Source: Granulosicoccus sp. | Lineage (GTDB): Bacteria; Pseudomonadota; Gammaproteobacteria; Granulosicoccales; Granulosicoccaceae | Direction of reading: 5' to 3' | NCBI GenBank assembly: GCA_023301725.1 | Contig: JALZUD010000055.1 | Location: 39,255-103,254, forward strand | DNA length: 64,000 nucleotides | Shown: positions 54,721 through 63,892 of the stretch, in pieces | Layout: the number at the start of each line of letters is the position of its first letter | Numbering within the stretch: the stretch's first letter is position 1 | Translations under genes and position numbers: made by a program | The notes under the pieces: model-generated | Seen by the model: the letters and a program-made list of their open reading frames with translations, nothing else | Databases searched by the model: none | What the model was told of the DNA's origin: nothing

Positions 54721-55920
54721 TTAAGTGACTGGGTGAACATGGACCTCTCTGGCTAACACAACGGTTAACAACGCACACGGCACGAGTGCCAATAACGCAT
54801 ACCTAAGGTCAATCAGCTCCGACAAGAATCCGATTAAAGGCGGTGCGATCAGGAAGGCACTAAAGGCGATCATATTCAATGCCGCCACATTTTCTGCAGG
54901 GGATCGGCCAGGCCGGTTGGCTGCAGCCGTGACTGCCAATGGAAATACTATGGCAACCCCTGCCCCTGCTAAAGCCGCAGCGGCAAACGCCCAGAGCGTG
55001 CTCGGAGCCAGCGCAAACATGCCGATGCCAATCATAGCGGCAATGCCCGAAAAACGTACAATCGTGGATTCCTGGTAGCGCTCTGAAATAGCATCGCCAC
55101 TGAGCCTGACCGCAGCCATAACCACTGAAAAGAACGAATAGGTAATCGCAATTGTCAGTGGGCTGGCCGACATGATATCGCGCATAAATACCGCCGACCA
55201 ATCAATAAACGCACCCTCTACCATCATGACACCCAAGGGCATGATACATAACAACAGCAACGCTTTTGAAGGTAACGTGATCAAGCGCGATTTGGCAGCT
55301 TCGTTCGAACTCAGTGGAGCTGAACTCGACGCCCTACCTGAAGACTCATTAAGTGAGGAAAGGACAGGCAGAGCGCTGGCAACGTAATAGCCGCCGATGG
55401 CTATCAGTGGCATCACGAAGATAAAATGCATGGCAACCGACACACCCTGCTGGGCAATAAGCCCACCTGACAATGCTCCCACCATGGTTCCGATACTCCA
55501 AAAACCATGGCATCGAGACATTAATCGTTTTTTGCAGGCCGTTTCCAGTCTCGCAGCCTCAGTGTTCATTGCAGTTTCAATGAGACCTATAGCCACACCA
55601 CTAACCGCTAGCGCGGCCATCAATTGGCTCATCGTTTGAGCCAGCCCGGGAGTGATAAACAACAATGACCACAAAGGCAGGAACAAACGACAAGAGCCGC
55701 GCAGTCCGAGTAGCTCTATTATTTTGCCTGATACAGCTAGGCCAATTACAGTGCCCAGCGGCATACTCAGCAGGGCCAAGCCAAGTTCGGCATCCGACAA
55801 ACCTAAGGAGGCCTTAATGTCAGGTATGCGAGGAATCCATTGCCCTATAGCAAGGGATTCAAAAAAAAACACGCCAAAAATGGCCCACATTGATTTTGTA
55901 TTGTTTATCGTTTGCGACAT
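54721..55920 (-). CDS. MFS transporter, YbjJ-like
   Basis: A 399-residue inner-membrane transporter with 12 predicted helices. The N-terminus WAIFGVFFFESLAIGQWIPRIPDIKASLGLSDAELG is typical of the YbjJ/fucose-permease-like group. There is a Gly-rich loop after helix 2 (GKIIELLG), and a Ser-rich central cytoplasmic loop around LSSLNESSGRASSSAPLSS. The substrate is unknown. ATG 55920 is chosen; ATG 55938 adds six residues. Repeated AACGTT motifs lie about 95-120 bases upstream. Confidence 0.85.
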   Translation of the reverse strand: MSQTINNTKSMWAIFGVFFFESLAIGQWIPRIPDIKASLGLSDAELGLALLSMPLGTVIGLAVSGKIIELLGLRGSCRLFLPLWSLLFITPGLAQTMSQLMAALAVSGVAIGLIETAMNTEAARLETACKKRLMSRCHGFWSIGTMVGALSGGLIAQQGVSVAMHFIFVMPLIAIGGYYVASALPVLSSLNESSGRASSSAPLSSNEAAKSRLITLPSKALLLLCIMPLGVMMVEGAFIDWSAVFMRDIMSASPLTIAITYSFFSVVMAAVRLSGDAISERYQESTIVRFSGIAAMIGIGMFALAPSTLWAFAAAALAGAGVAIVFPLAVTAAANRPGRSPAENVAALNMIAFSAFLIAPPLIGFLSELIDLRYALLALVPCALLTVVLAREVHVHPVT

Positions 55921-56009
55921 AAGGTGCGTTCTTTCCATCGACGCAACACCTTACCTCGCAACGACGTAACAGATACCGCCTACTTACCTAAATGCCCAAA
56001 ATCATTTTG

Positions 56010-56039
56010 AAAACGTTTTGGGAACGTTTTGGGAACGTT
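56010..56039. promoter_or_regulatory. Tandem 11-bp repeats AACGTTTTGGG upstream of the MFS gene
   Basis: AACGTTTTGGG occurs at 56012-56022 and 56023-56033, followed by AACGTT at 56034-56039. AAAACGTTTT at 56010-56019 is a perfect palindrome with a CG centre, like LacI/PurR-family half-site pairs. The array lies just past the galU stop, so it might also be part of galU's 3' region. Confidence 0.35.
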
Positions 56040-56041
56040 GA

Positions 56042-56953
56042 TCAGGATGGTTTTTTCATCGGAATTATTTTCTGGTTTTCTCTGGAGTTGAGCTCATTGA
56101 GAAAAGCACGAAAATCTTCGCCTACTTCGTCATGCTCAAGTGCAAACTCCACCTGCGCCTTCAGATAACCCAGCTTGCTACCGCAGTCAAATCGGCGCCC
56201 ATCGAAATTATAAGCGAGCACCCGTTGCTCTTTAAGCAACTCAGCGATAGCGTCGGTTAATTGAATTTCGTTGCCTGCGCCTTTCTGGGTTTTCTCCAGA
56301 AGGTCAAAAATACTTGGAGTCAGGATGTAACGGCCAACCACCGCAGTATTGCTGGGTGCATCCTCAACCTTGGGTTTTTCGACAATTCCCGAGACCTCCA
56401 TCAAGCCTTCCTTGAGCTTGACGCCATCAACGATTCCGTAAGAACTCACGTCCTCCTTTGGAATAGTTTCTGTTCCCAATATGGAACAATGCTGAAATTT
56501 GAACAGATCAACCATCTGCTTCAAGCAGGGTTCTTTGGAGAAGTTGATGAGATCATCTGCCAGAATAACGGCGAATGGCTCATCGTTAACGACAGGACGA
56601 GCGCAGAGCACCGCATGCCCTAAACCCAGAGCTTCTGACTGCCGGATGAAAACGCAATTGACATGTTTGGGAAGAATATTACGAAGTACCTCGAGCATCT
56701 TCTGCTTGGATTTGGCTTCAAGCTCTCTTTCCAGCTCGTACGCTGTATCGAAGTGATCCTCAATTGAGCGCTTGTTACGCCCAGTGACGAAAATGAGCGT
56801 ATCGATACCCGCAGCCACAGCCTCTTCAGCAGCGTATTGAATCAGCGGTTTGTCAACGACCGGCAACATCTCCTTCGGGTTTGCCTTGGTCGCGGGTAAA
56901 AATCGTGTGCCCATACCTGCGACTGGAAATACTGCCTTTTTGATTTCTTTCAT
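56042..56953 (-). CDS. galU: UTP-glucose-1-phosphate uridylyltransferase
   Basis: A 303-residue enzyme making UDP-glucose for polysaccharide and LPS precursors. It has the nucleotidyltransferase loop [36 protein letters not shown], and VILADDLIN with the metal Asp. Sugar-binding segments are [12 protein letters not shown] and [13 protein letters not shown], and the Lys box is [14 protein letters not shown]. All match bacterial GalU, and the length is normal. It is monocistronic by spacing. Confidence 0.96.
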   Translation of the reverse strand: MKEIKKAVFPVAGMGTRFLPATKANPKEMLPVVDKPLIQYAAEEAVAAGIDTLIFVTGRNKRSIEDHFDTAYELERELEAKSKQKMLEVLRNILPKHVNCVFIRQSEALGLGHAVLCARPVVNDEPFAVILADDLINFSKEPCLKQMVDLFKFQHCSILGTETIPKEDVSSYGIVDGVKLKEGLMEVSGIVEKPKVEDAPSNTAVVGRYILTPSIFDLLEKTQKGAGNEIQLTDAIAELLKEQRVLAYNFDGRRFDCGSKLGYLKAQVEFALEHDEVGEDFRAFLNELNSRENQKIIPMKKPS

Positions 56954-57128
56954 TGTTGCTCCACGTCCCTGTACAGGTTGTGTTGTTTAATCGTTTGAAG
57001 GGCTTGCGCCCGATACTGTTTCTAAAGGCTTGATCACTATTCCATCTGCTGCCAAGCCCAATATATTTGATATGATCTACCCATACACACTTGAGATGAT
57101 AGTCACATCTGCCGTATACACAATGGCA

Positions 57129-57157
57129 TTGAGTCGAATCTCACATTATTTAATATT
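57129..57157 (+). promoter_or_regulatory. Possible fdxA promoter
   Basis: TTGAGT (57129-57134) and AATATT (57152-57157) are 17 bases apart, 32 bases before the fdxA ATG. The -10 is a weak match, so this is tentative. Confidence 0.3.
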
Positions 57158-57189
57158 CTAACCATTTACTTACTTCTAGAGAAAAGCCC

Positions 57190-57513
57190 ATGACTTTCGT
57201 GGTGACCGAAAACTGCATTAAATGCAAGTACACCGACTGCGTCGAAGTATGCCCCGTGGATTGTTTCCACGAAGGCCCCAACTTCCTTGTTATTGATCCT
57301 GATGAGTGCATCGACTGTTCACTGTGCGAACCTGAGTGCCCAATTAACGCAATCGTAGCTGAAGAGGATATGAAACCCGAAGATGAGCCGTACTTGGCAC
57401 TTAATGCCGATTTATCCGCTATCTGGCCAGTCATTACTGTTCAAAAAGAGCCGTTAGAAGACGCAAAAGAATGGGAAGACAAACCCGACAAGCTTCAATA
57501 CCTCGAGCGATAG
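57190..57513 (+). CDS. fdxA: Seven-iron ferredoxin FdxA
   Basis: A 107-residue electron carrier with one [3Fe-4S] and one [4Fe-4S] cluster. The Cys pattern [17 protein letters not shown] followed by [12 protein letters not shown] is that of the Azotobacter FdI type. The C-terminal acidic region with [10 protein letters not shown] is also standard. ATG 57190 gives [17 protein letters not shown]. It may serve oxidoreductases in the cell; no electron-transfer partner is adjacent. It is the usual length for the family. Confidence 0.96.
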   Translation: MTFVVTENCIKCKYTDCVEVCPVDCFHEGPNFLVIDPDECIDCSLCEPECPINAIVAEEDMKPEDEPYLALNADLSAIWPVITVQKEPLEDAKEWEDKPDKLQYLER

Positions 57514-57545
57514 CTACGCCGGACAAACCTTAAAGGTTGCACTGA

Positions 57546-57565
57546 TGCCCTGCAATGGCAGGGCA
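57546..57565 (+). terminator. Hairpin after fdxA, probable terminator
   Basis: TGCCCTGC (57546-57553) and GCAGGGCA (57558-57565) are exact 8-bp complements around a 4-nt loop, 32 bases after the fdxA stop. There is no T-run, so the assignment rests on position and stem strength. Confidence 0.5.
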
Positions 57566-57776
57566 GATAAACGCTTTACCGCTTGATGGTTTCGTCCAAA
57601 CTCTGCTGCGGATCACCAATACGTGTGTAATCATACCCATATATGGATAAAACCCCACTTTCAATCGAGTAAGTGTGGACGTTTTTTAACGTTTCTCATC
57701 GGTAGACATCTGACCCAAAAACAACCAAAGCCAGAGCCCTCTAGTTAACTATTTGTCTTAAAGGCCGGTAAAACCT

Positions 57777-58970
57777 CTAATTGATATAAGTGCGGCGGCC
57801 TCTGATAGACGTCAACAGCTCGTAATTGATAGTTCCTGCGGCCTTAGCCAATGCATCGATAGATGTGTCTGGCCCCCAAAACGTCGCCATATTACCTATT
57901 CTGGCATCGGTAGCTGGTCGCAAATCAATAGCAATGGAGTCCATTGATACCCTGCCCACCACTGGGCAAAGCGCGCCTCCGACGTCCACGCACGCTGAAG
58001 AATCCAGGATTCTTGGTAGTCCATCTCGATACCCCAAGGCAACATACCCTATTGGCATTTGCTCTGGGCAGCGCCATGTTTGTGCGTAACCCACACCAGC
58101 CCCCCCCGGCAACACTTTCGTTGAGATCAGTGGAGCACTGACGCTCATAGCCATCTGTAGACAGACACCCTCTGGTAAATCGCGATCAAGTGGATTGCAA
58201 CCATAAAGCATGATTCCAGGGCGTGCCCAATCTGCTCGAGCTTGTGGCCAAGCCATAACAGCTGCAGAATTAGCCATGCTTTGCTGCAGGTCGCAGCCTC
58301 GCTCAACTTTTGCGCACACCGACGTGAATTGTTCTATCTGCTGGAGGGTGAATGGATTGTCAGGTTCATCAGCACAGGCAAAATGAGTCATTAATCCCAT
58401 CCATTGGATACCGTCTTGTGCAGATAGTATGGCGATCGCTTGATCCGGTTGCACACCTAAACGCCCCATCCCAGTGTCCACTTTCAGCCAGGCTCTAAGC
58501 TCACCACGCTGCTTATGTTGCCGATACCACTCATACTGATTCATATCGTGAATAACCGGCCAGAGATTAAAGTGCAGCATATCTGCACAGGCATCCTGAC
58601 TTTGTGGCCCCTGCAAAACAAGGATAGGTTGCTGAATCCCTGCCGAACGAAGTTGAAGCGCCTCGTCCACACTGACAACGGCAAAACCATCCGCATAATT
58701 TTCGTTATTCTGGTTTCCAGTAGCCGCTAAGTCACCACTCAGCGATAGATCCTCAACCGACGGTGACAGCGCTTGCGCAACCGCTACTGCGCCATGACCG
58801 TAAGCATCGGCTTTGATGGTTGCAAATTGTTTAGAACCGGAACTACTGAGGCGAGCAGTTCTCAAGTTAGCGCGTATTGCTGCTAAGTCAACATCGATAT
58901 GCACAGATCGATTATTGAGATTCTCTTCCCACGCTGCTAGCTGATCAGATGTAGGCATCTTAGCCTGCAT
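57777..58970 (-). CDS. alr: Alanine racemase
   Basis: A 397-residue PLP enzyme making D-alanine for peptidoglycan. The PLP Lys is K53 in ATIKADAYGHG. The second catalytic Tyr is in GVGYAQTW, and the family block YVALGYRDGLPR follows it. Other signatures are WLKVDTGMGRLG, MTHFACAD, NSAAVMAWP, RPGIMLYG and VGRVSMDSIAIDL. The N-terminus is about 20 residues longer than usual (MQAKMPTSDQLAAWEENLNN). It lies 71 bases downstream of dnaB on the same strand, the classic dnaB-alr pair. Confidence 0.96.
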   Translation of the reverse strand: MQAKMPTSDQLAAWEENLNNRSVHIDVDLAAIRANLRTARLSSSGSKQFATIKADAYGHGAVAVAQALSPSVEDLSLSGDLAATGNQNNENYADGFAVVSVDEALQLRSAGIQQPILVLQGPQSQDACADMLHFNLWPVIHDMNQYEWYRQHKQRGELRAWLKVDTGMGRLGVQPDQAIAILSAQDGIQWMGLMTHFACADEPDNPFTLQQIEQFTSVCAKVERGCDLQQSMANSAAVMAWPQARADWARPGIMLYGCNPLDRDLPEGVCLQMAMSVSAPLISTKVLPGGAGVGYAQTWRCPEQMPIGYVALGYRDGLPRILDSSACVDVGGALCPVVGRVSMDSIAIDLRPATDARIGNMATFWGPDTSIDALAKAAGTINYELLTSIRGRRTYIN

Positions 58971-59041
58971 AGTTTTTTTCCTTCGGCTCAGTTGAAATGA
59001 TCAACACATCGATCGATAGAATTCTGAGAGTGCTACGCAGC

Positions 59042-60673
59042 TTATGAAAACTCGCCAGTTACAATCTCCGGAGAGAAATTTTCAAATCGCGTGTAACGAC
59101 CCAGAAACGTTAAGTTAACCGCCCCTATTGGTCCGTTTCTTTGTTTACGTATGAGAATCTCTGCTCGACCTTTGCTGGCCTCATCATCGGGGTTGTAGAC
59201 CTCGTCGCGATAAATGAACATGATGACATCGGCATCCTGCTCTATAGCACCAGACTCGCGAAGATCTGACATGATGGGTCGTTTGTCAGGGCGTTGCTCA
59301 AGACTACGGTTTAGCTGCGACAATGCAATAATCGGCACGTTAAGTTCTTTGGCAAGCGCTTTGAGTGAACGAGAAATTTCAGATATTTCAGTGGCTCGAT
59401 TCTCGCGACTATCGGAGACCTGCATTAGTTGCAGGTAATCAATTACTATCAGACTCAGCCCATGCTCACGGGCTAATCGTCTTGAACGAGCCCGAAGATC
59501 TGTAGGTGTTAGTGCAGGTGTGTCGTCAATATAAACGTTGTGCTTTTGATTCAACAACGTGATGGCAGATATGATTCTCGGCCAATCCTGCTCAGCCAGT
59601 TTTCCAGTACGAAGCTTTTGTAATTCCACCCTGCCTAGCGAGGAAATCATTCGCATACCCAATTGCTCGGCAGGCATCTCCATACTAAATATGGCAACTG
59701 GTGCGTTGGCTTCCATCGCCGCATTTTCTGCAATGTTCATGGCAAAGGTTGTCTTACCCATTGAGGGACGACCAGCTACGATAATCAGATCGGATGGCTG
59801 CAATCCACTGAGTTGTTCATCCAACTCAGTGAAGCCTGTTGATAAACCCGTGATTGCCGAGTCGGATTCAAACATTTCCTGAATACGCTCTACTGCATTT
59901 TTTAGAACGCCTGTGATGTCATGGAAACCACCGCTACCACTTTTCGCTGTCTGATCCGCAATTGCAAAGACTTTAGTTTCCGCCGCATCGAGAAGATCTT
60001 TGGAGCTGCGACCATCCGCATCATAAGCGCTATCAGCAATCTCGTTGGCGACCCCGATAAGTTGTCGCAACACCGAACGCTCTCGCACGATGTCGGCATA
60101 TTCCTTAACGTTAGCGGCACTGGGAGCAACCTCAACAAGCGCACCGACATACATCAGACCACCTGAATCATCCAACTCACCATGAGTTTCTAGCCAGTTG
60201 GTTACCGTTACCACATCCGGACGACGCCCTTCGATCGCTAGCGCCGAAATTGCACGAAATATCAGTTTGTGATTTAACTGATAAAAGTCGCTTTCTACCA
60301 CCGTCTCAGACACTTTGTCGAAGGTGTCTCCAGCCTCTAGCATGAGAACGCCGAGTATGGCTTGCTCTGCTTCTATCGAATGAGGGGGAGCGTGGTTTGT
60401 GCGATTACTGAGCTTTTCGAGCAGCTGTTCGGTGGTGTTTCGACCGTATTTGCTGTTCTTGCCATTGCTTCCAGAAAATCGCTTTTCGGAAAACTGGCCT
60501 GAGCTTTGTTTTGAATAAGGCGTTGCCGAACCGGCTTCTGGATAAGAAGGGGGATTGCCTGGAAAATCGCTAGGACCAAATCCAAAATCTTCAGGAGAGG
60601 CGTCGAACGAAACACCATATTCGTCTTGGTCGCTCGGAGGCGGGCCATCGAATTCGTCCGGCGTATGAACCAT
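59042..60673 (-). CDS. dnaB: Replicative DNA helicase DnaB with an extended N-terminus
   Basis: A 543-residue hexameric helicase, longer than the roughly 470 of E. coli. The N-terminal domain begins at PPHSIEAEQAILGVL (residue about 97). Before it lies a low-complexity region rich in Pro, Ser, Gly, Asp, Phe and Tyr. The RecA domain has Walker A VAGRPSMGKTTFAMN, Walker B LSLIVIDYLQLM, and motifs SQLNRSLEQRPDKRP and DLRESGAIEQDADVI. The ATG at 60673 is the only plausible start, since no ATG, GTG or TTG was noticed near residue 70-96. No in-frame intein is seen. Confidence 0.96.
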   Translation of the reverse strand: MVHTPDEFDGPPPSDQDEYGVSFDASPEDFGFGPSDFPGNPPSYPEAGSATPYSKQSSGQFSEKRFSGSNGKNSKYGRNTTEQLLEKLSNRTNHAPPHSIEAEQAILGVLMLEAGDTFDKVSETVVESDFYQLNHKLIFRAISALAIEGRRPDVVTVTNWLETHGELDDSGGLMYVGALVEVAPSAANVKEYADIVRERSVLRQLIGVANEIADSAYDADGRSSKDLLDAAETKVFAIADQTAKSGSGGFHDITGVLKNAVERIQEMFESDSAITGLSTGFTELDEQLSGLQPSDLIIVAGRPSMGKTTFAMNIAENAAMEANAPVAIFSMEMPAEQLGMRMISSLGRVELQKLRTGKLAEQDWPRIISAITLLNQKHNVYIDDTPALTPTDLRARSRRLAREHGLSLIVIDYLQLMQVSDSRENRATEISEISRSLKALAKELNVPIIALSQLNRSLEQRPDKRPIMSDLRESGAIEQDADVIMFIYRDEVYNPDDEASKGRAEILIRKQRNGPIGAVNLTFLGRYTRFENFSPEIVTGEFS

Positions 60674-60762
60674 CAGGTAGCTGCTCCAGCATAGGTGGGT
60701 GCATTAGTGAAGATTGGCAGGCGCAATTGACTACCCGCCAAATAGACACCAGATTACACCCG

Positions 60763-60786
60763 AAAGCCCAGGCGAACCTGGGCTTT
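60763..60786 (-). terminator. Hairpin terminator or attenuator after rplI
   Basis: On the minus strand AAAGCCCAGG-TTCG-CCTGGGCTTT forms a perfect 10-bp stem with a TTCG loop, 13 bases after the rplI stop and 89 bases before dnaB. It probably reduces read-through from the ribosomal genes into dnaB. Confidence 0.7.
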
Positions 60787-60799
60787 GTCAGATCAGGTT

Positions 60800-61252
60800 T
60801 TAAACCTCTTCACCAACAACATTGACGATAACTTGTGCATCAACTTCAGCATGCAGGTGCAAAGTGACCGGATGCTCCCCAACGTTTCGCAGTGGACCTT
60901 CTGATAAGCGAATCTCTTTTTTCTCAACTGCTTGACCAGCAACCTCGAATGCGCCGCGAATCTCTTCTGTCCCGATAGAGCCGAACAATTTACCTTCAGT
61001 GCCCGACCGCGAAGTGATGCTGATCATCATGCCATCGAGTGCGCTTTTACGCGAATTGGCATCTGCTAGAGACTGAATCTGCAACTTTTCAAGCTCTGCA
61101 CGCCTCTGCTGAAAAGCTTCCACATTTCCAGGCGTAGCCATTTCTGCTTTGCCTTGTGGCAAAAGAAAGTTACGCGCAAAGCCAGCTTTCACATCAACCA
61201 GATCGCCAAGCAATCCAACCTTATCTATTTTTTCAAGCAATATCACTTGCAT
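60800..61252 (-). CDS. rplI: 50S ribosomal protein bL9
   Basis: A 150-residue ribosomal protein. The N-terminus MQVILLEKIDKVGLLGDLVDVKAGFARNFLLPQGKAEMAT (quoted over its usual signature region in part) contains the family pattern VKxGYARNxLxPxG, with Phe for Tyr. The long connecting helix (ELEKLQIQSLADANSRK) and a C-terminal domain with LFGSIGTEEI and VTLHLHAEVDAQVIV follow. Length is normal. It sits in the rpsF-rpsR-DUF2232-rplI operon. Confidence 0.97.
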   Translation of the reverse strand: MQVILLEKIDKVGLLGDLVDVKAGFARNFLLPQGKAEMATPGNVEAFQQRRAELEKLQIQSLADANSRKSALDGMMISITSRSGTEGKLFGSIGTEEIRGAFEVAGQAVEKKEIRLSEGPLRNVGEHPVTLHLHAEVDAQVIVNVVGEEV

Positions 61253-61279
61253 GACAATTCTCCCATTAAATTCAAGTAA

Positions 61280-62242
61280 CTACTGTTTTTCTGTATTGCG
61301 AAGACTGAACATATTATCTGCCATACCTAGCGCCGCAATCAACAACGACGTATGCGGAACCACCAGCAGAACGTAAATGCCGTGTAACCAAAACCGATGC
61401 ATCCCGCGTTGTTTTACCAGCGCATGTGCAACGGCAAGTCCCTGAAGAAAAAAGGCAAAAATCACAACCACAGCTATGGCTATGGCAAATTGCCCTCCTA
61501 CAAAAAAGGTCAAGAGGATCACTAAAAGACCCACTAAGGACACGTTCTTGCCCAAACTCAACGCATGAAATTCTTTTTGAAATCCGCCCACGTTTATCAA
61601 AGCGGCTTGCCAAAATCTGGCCAAAAACAACGCACCAAGTGCGATGTTCATCACCGATACCCCCACTGCCCCTGTCATCATATTAGCCATAACGGAGGCA
61701 ACTTCTAGTCGTTGTTGTTCTAAAAGTGCTGCATCAACACCCGCAACTTCCGGCAAAGAAGCAGCACTTCCAGAGTCGCCAAATTGCGCTAACCAGAAAA
61801 CCGAAGGATCGCCCAGCGCAATGAACTGAATCAATACAGACAGCACACCGAACGCAACCACCGTCAACACTGCGTAATCTAGCCTGATGCTTCGCGCTAA
61901 AACCACAGCAGCAACGATGGCCGGTAACCAACATATAACCACAATGGTGGGTATGCGCCATGCCGAACCGTAAAGTACTGTTGAGACGACAATAAGAAGT
62001 AGTAGACAACCACCCACTACCCGCAAAGCTGATACTTCTGAGTGCCGGAGGGCAACAAAAGCGACCACTGATGCACTAACAACTAAGCATGCCGTAGACA
62101 ATAGACTGACAAAAAACACTAAGCTATAGGCACCAGATGATACAACAATAGCCGGAATCCAAAGCGCCGCAAGCAAAAGTCCCGCTGCAAGCGAACCTGC
62201 CATCAACGGACCCTTATCAGCCAGACGCGCTAAAGCTATCAT
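61280..62242 (-). CDS. DUF2232 family membrane protein
   Basis: A 320-residue integral membrane protein with about eight helices, ending at FWLHGIYVLLVVPHTSLLIAALGMADNMFSLR (the typical YybS-like C-terminal helices, quoted in part). Between rpsR and rplI this gene is common in Pseudomonas and relatives and replaces the priB of enterics. The function is unknown; a link to ribosome or membrane biogenesis is only suggested by position. It starts 54 bases downstream of the rpsR stop. Confidence 0.82.
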   Translation of the reverse strand: MIALARLADKGPLMAGSLAAGLLLAALWIPAIVVSSGAYSLVFFVSLLSTACLVVSASVVAFVALRHSEVSALRVVGGCLLLLIVVSTVLYGSAWRIPTIVVICWLPAIVAAVVLARSIRLDYAVLTVVAFGVLSVLIQFIALGDPSVFWLAQFGDSGSAASLPEVAGVDAALLEQQRLEVASVMANMMTGAVGVSVMNIALGALFLARFWQAALINVGGFQKEFHALSLGKNVSLVGLLVILLTFFVGGQFAIAIAVVVIFAFFLQGLAVAHALVKQRGMHRFWLHGIYVLLVVPHTSLLIAALGMADNMFSLRNTEKQ

Positions 62243-62296
62243 GATAAGTGACTTGAGCGATGGTCAAGGAACCGACACACCGCCCATTGAGGCTCG

Positions 62297-62521
62297 TTAG
62301 TGCTGATCGGTATAAGGCAGCAATGCCACATACCTAGCGCGCTTGATAGCTGTGGAAAGCTGCCGCTGATAACGCGCTTTTGTACCAGTGATTCTGCTTG
62401 GTACTATTTTTCCAGTTTCTGTCACAAAACCCTTGAGCAGTTCCAGATCTTTGTAATCGATTTCAGTGATGCCTTCAGCGGTGAAACGGCAATATTTACG
62501 ACGGCGAAAATAACGTGACAT
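62297..62521 (-). CDS. rpsR: 30S ribosomal protein bS18
   Basis: A 74-residue ribosomal protein. The signatures [42 protein letters not shown] and [20 protein letters not shown] (each quoted in part) are those of bS18. It binds S6 on the 30S platform. It lies 23 bases downstream of rpsF, and length and motifs are normal. Confidence 0.97.
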   Translation of the reverse strand: MSRYFRRRKYCRFTAEGITEIDYKDLELLKGFVTETGKIVPSRITGTKARYQRQLSTAIKRARYVALLPYTDQH

Positions 62522-62544
62522 GTGAGGACTCCTCGGTCGGTTGT

Positions 62545-62964
62545 TTAGTCAGAAGATGCAGGGGCAGCGGACTCGAAGGAGTCACTGCCGTCTTCAGCAC
62601 TGCTGTCGCTTGCACGAGGCTTTCGCTCTTCATCACCACGTGTTTCTTCTTTCTTAATCAGATGCGAAGCCTCGGTTACAGGACCGTCTTGCTGAAGGAC
62701 CATGTGACGGATAACGGCGTCGTTGAATTTGAAAGCACTAGTGAGTTCGTCGAGAGCGTCTTGAGTGCACTCGATGTTTAGCAGTGTGTAGTGAGCCTTG
62801 TAGATCTTGTTGATCGGGTAGGCTAGCTGGCGACGACCCCAGTCTTCTTGACGGTGAATAACACCCTCTCGACTTTCGATGATGCCACGATAACGCTCTA
62901 TCATGGCAGGAACCTGTTCGCTCTGGTCAGGGTGGACCAGAAACACGATTTCGTAATGGCGCAT
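62545..62964 (-). CDS. rpsF: 30S ribosomal protein bS6
   Basis: A 139-residue ribosomal protein. The core [46 protein letters not shown] and [15 protein letters not shown] (quoted in part) is typical. The C-terminal tail is acidic and Ser-rich (about 40 residues), a region that can be glutamylated by RimK in E. coli. It is the first gene of the operon and has a good promoter and a hairpin leader upstream. Confidence 0.97.
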   Translation of the reverse strand: MRHYEIVFLVHPDQSEQVPAMIERYRGIIESREGVIHRQEDWGRRQLAYPINKIYKAHYTLLNIECTQDALDELTSAFKFNDAVIRHMVLQQDGPVTEASHLIKKEETRGDEERKPRASDSSAEDGSDSFESAAPASSD

Positions 62965-63062
62965 AATTGCTCCCTGTGGATTACGCCCGACGTTGTCCTG
63001 CTCCGTTCAAGAACCACGAGGCTCTAAACGATGCAAGCAAAGACTGGACGAGGAAGATGACC

Positions 63063-63076
63063 TTGTCGGTTGACAA
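63063..63076 (-). promoter_or_regulatory. Leader hairpin of rpsF, possible S6:S18 binding site
   Basis: On the minus strand TTGTC-AACC-GACAA forms a 5-bp stem just after the predicted start of transcription. The loop and edge contain ACCG, similar to the CCG core of the known S6:S18 autoregulatory leader. The stem is short, so this is tentative. Confidence 0.35.
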
Positions 63077-63085
63077 AGCCTTACA

Positions 63086-63114
63086 ATTATACCCCCTACC
63101 AACAGAACATGCAA
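63086..63114 (-). promoter_or_regulatory. Sigma-70 type promoter of the rpsF operon
   Basis: On the minus strand TTGCAT (63109-63114) and TATAAT (63086-63091) are separated by 17 bases. This is close to consensus and sits about 120 bases before rpsF, giving a long leader. Confidence 0.75.
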
Positions 63115-63127
63115 GATAGAGAGGCCT

Positions 63128-63889
63128 TTAGCCGGTGATGGAACGCTGACGGCCAGCTTCAAAAAGGCTGATTCCAGCAGCCACAGACACATTGAGGCTA
63201 GATACGGCACCTCGCATTGGCAATTGATACAGCCCGTCACACTGTTCTCGCGTTAATCGCCTGAGACCTTTGCCCTCCCCGCCCAACACCAGTGCCACAT
63301 GCCCTTTGAGATCTACATCGTAGAGGCTTGTATCAGCCTCACCAGCAGCTCCATAAATCCAGACACCCAACTCCTGCAGTTCGGTAAGCGCACGCTGTAA
63401 ATTAGCTACCTGAAATAAGGGCACACTTTCCGCAGCGCCACTGGCTACTTTACGCACCACATCTGTCAGTCCCACACTATTTTTGCCCGGTATAACCACT
63501 GCATCAACCCCTGCGGCGTCTGCAGAACGAAGGCACGCACCCAAGTTATGTGGATCCTGGACACCATCCAGAACAAGAATCAACAAGGGTTGCCTGTTCT
63601 CTAGCTCCAGAGCCTTGTGCAAAAATTTGCCAAGATCTTCTCGCATGCCCATCGACTCTGACCGCAGCACAGCAATAATGCCTTGATGTGCAATACCGGG
63701 CGCAAGATCGTTGAGCACTTGCCGGTTGACTTCCTCAGTTACGATGGCGTGCCGATCAGCCGCACTTTTCAGCTCTTTCAGCCTAGTGTCACGCCGGTCT
63801 TTCTGAATCAAGAGCTTCTCGATTTCACTGGCAGACGAATTCAGCGCAGCCTTGACGCTATGCAAACCACCGATATGTTGCTTTGACAT
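63128..63889 (-). CDS. rlmB: 23S rRNA (guanosine-2'-O)-methyltransferase RlmB
   Basis: A 253-residue SPOUT-family enzyme that methylates G2251 of 23S rRNA. The N-terminal L30e-like domain starts GGLHSVKAALN. The knotted domain has LVLDGVQDPHNLGACLRSADAAGVDAV (quoted in part), the catalytic Arg in CLRSADAAG, KVASGAAESVPLFQVANL, HVALVLGGEGKGLRRL and the C-terminal SLNVSVAAGI. All motifs for SAM binding in the knot are present. It follows rnr by 3 bases, as in E. coli. Confidence 0.96.
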   Translation of the reverse strand: MSKQHIGGLHSVKAALNSSASEIEKLLIQKDRRDTRLKELKSAADRHAIVTEEVNRQVLNDLAPGIAHQGIIAVLRSESMGMREDLGKFLHKALELENRQPLLILVLDGVQDPHNLGACLRSADAAGVDAVVIPGKNSVGLTDVVRKVASGAAESVPLFQVANLQRALTELQELGVWIYGAAGEADTSLYDVDLKGHVALVLGGEGKGLRRLTREQCDGLYQLPMRGAVSSLNVSVAAGISLFEAGRQRSITG

Positions 63890-63892
63890 TAT

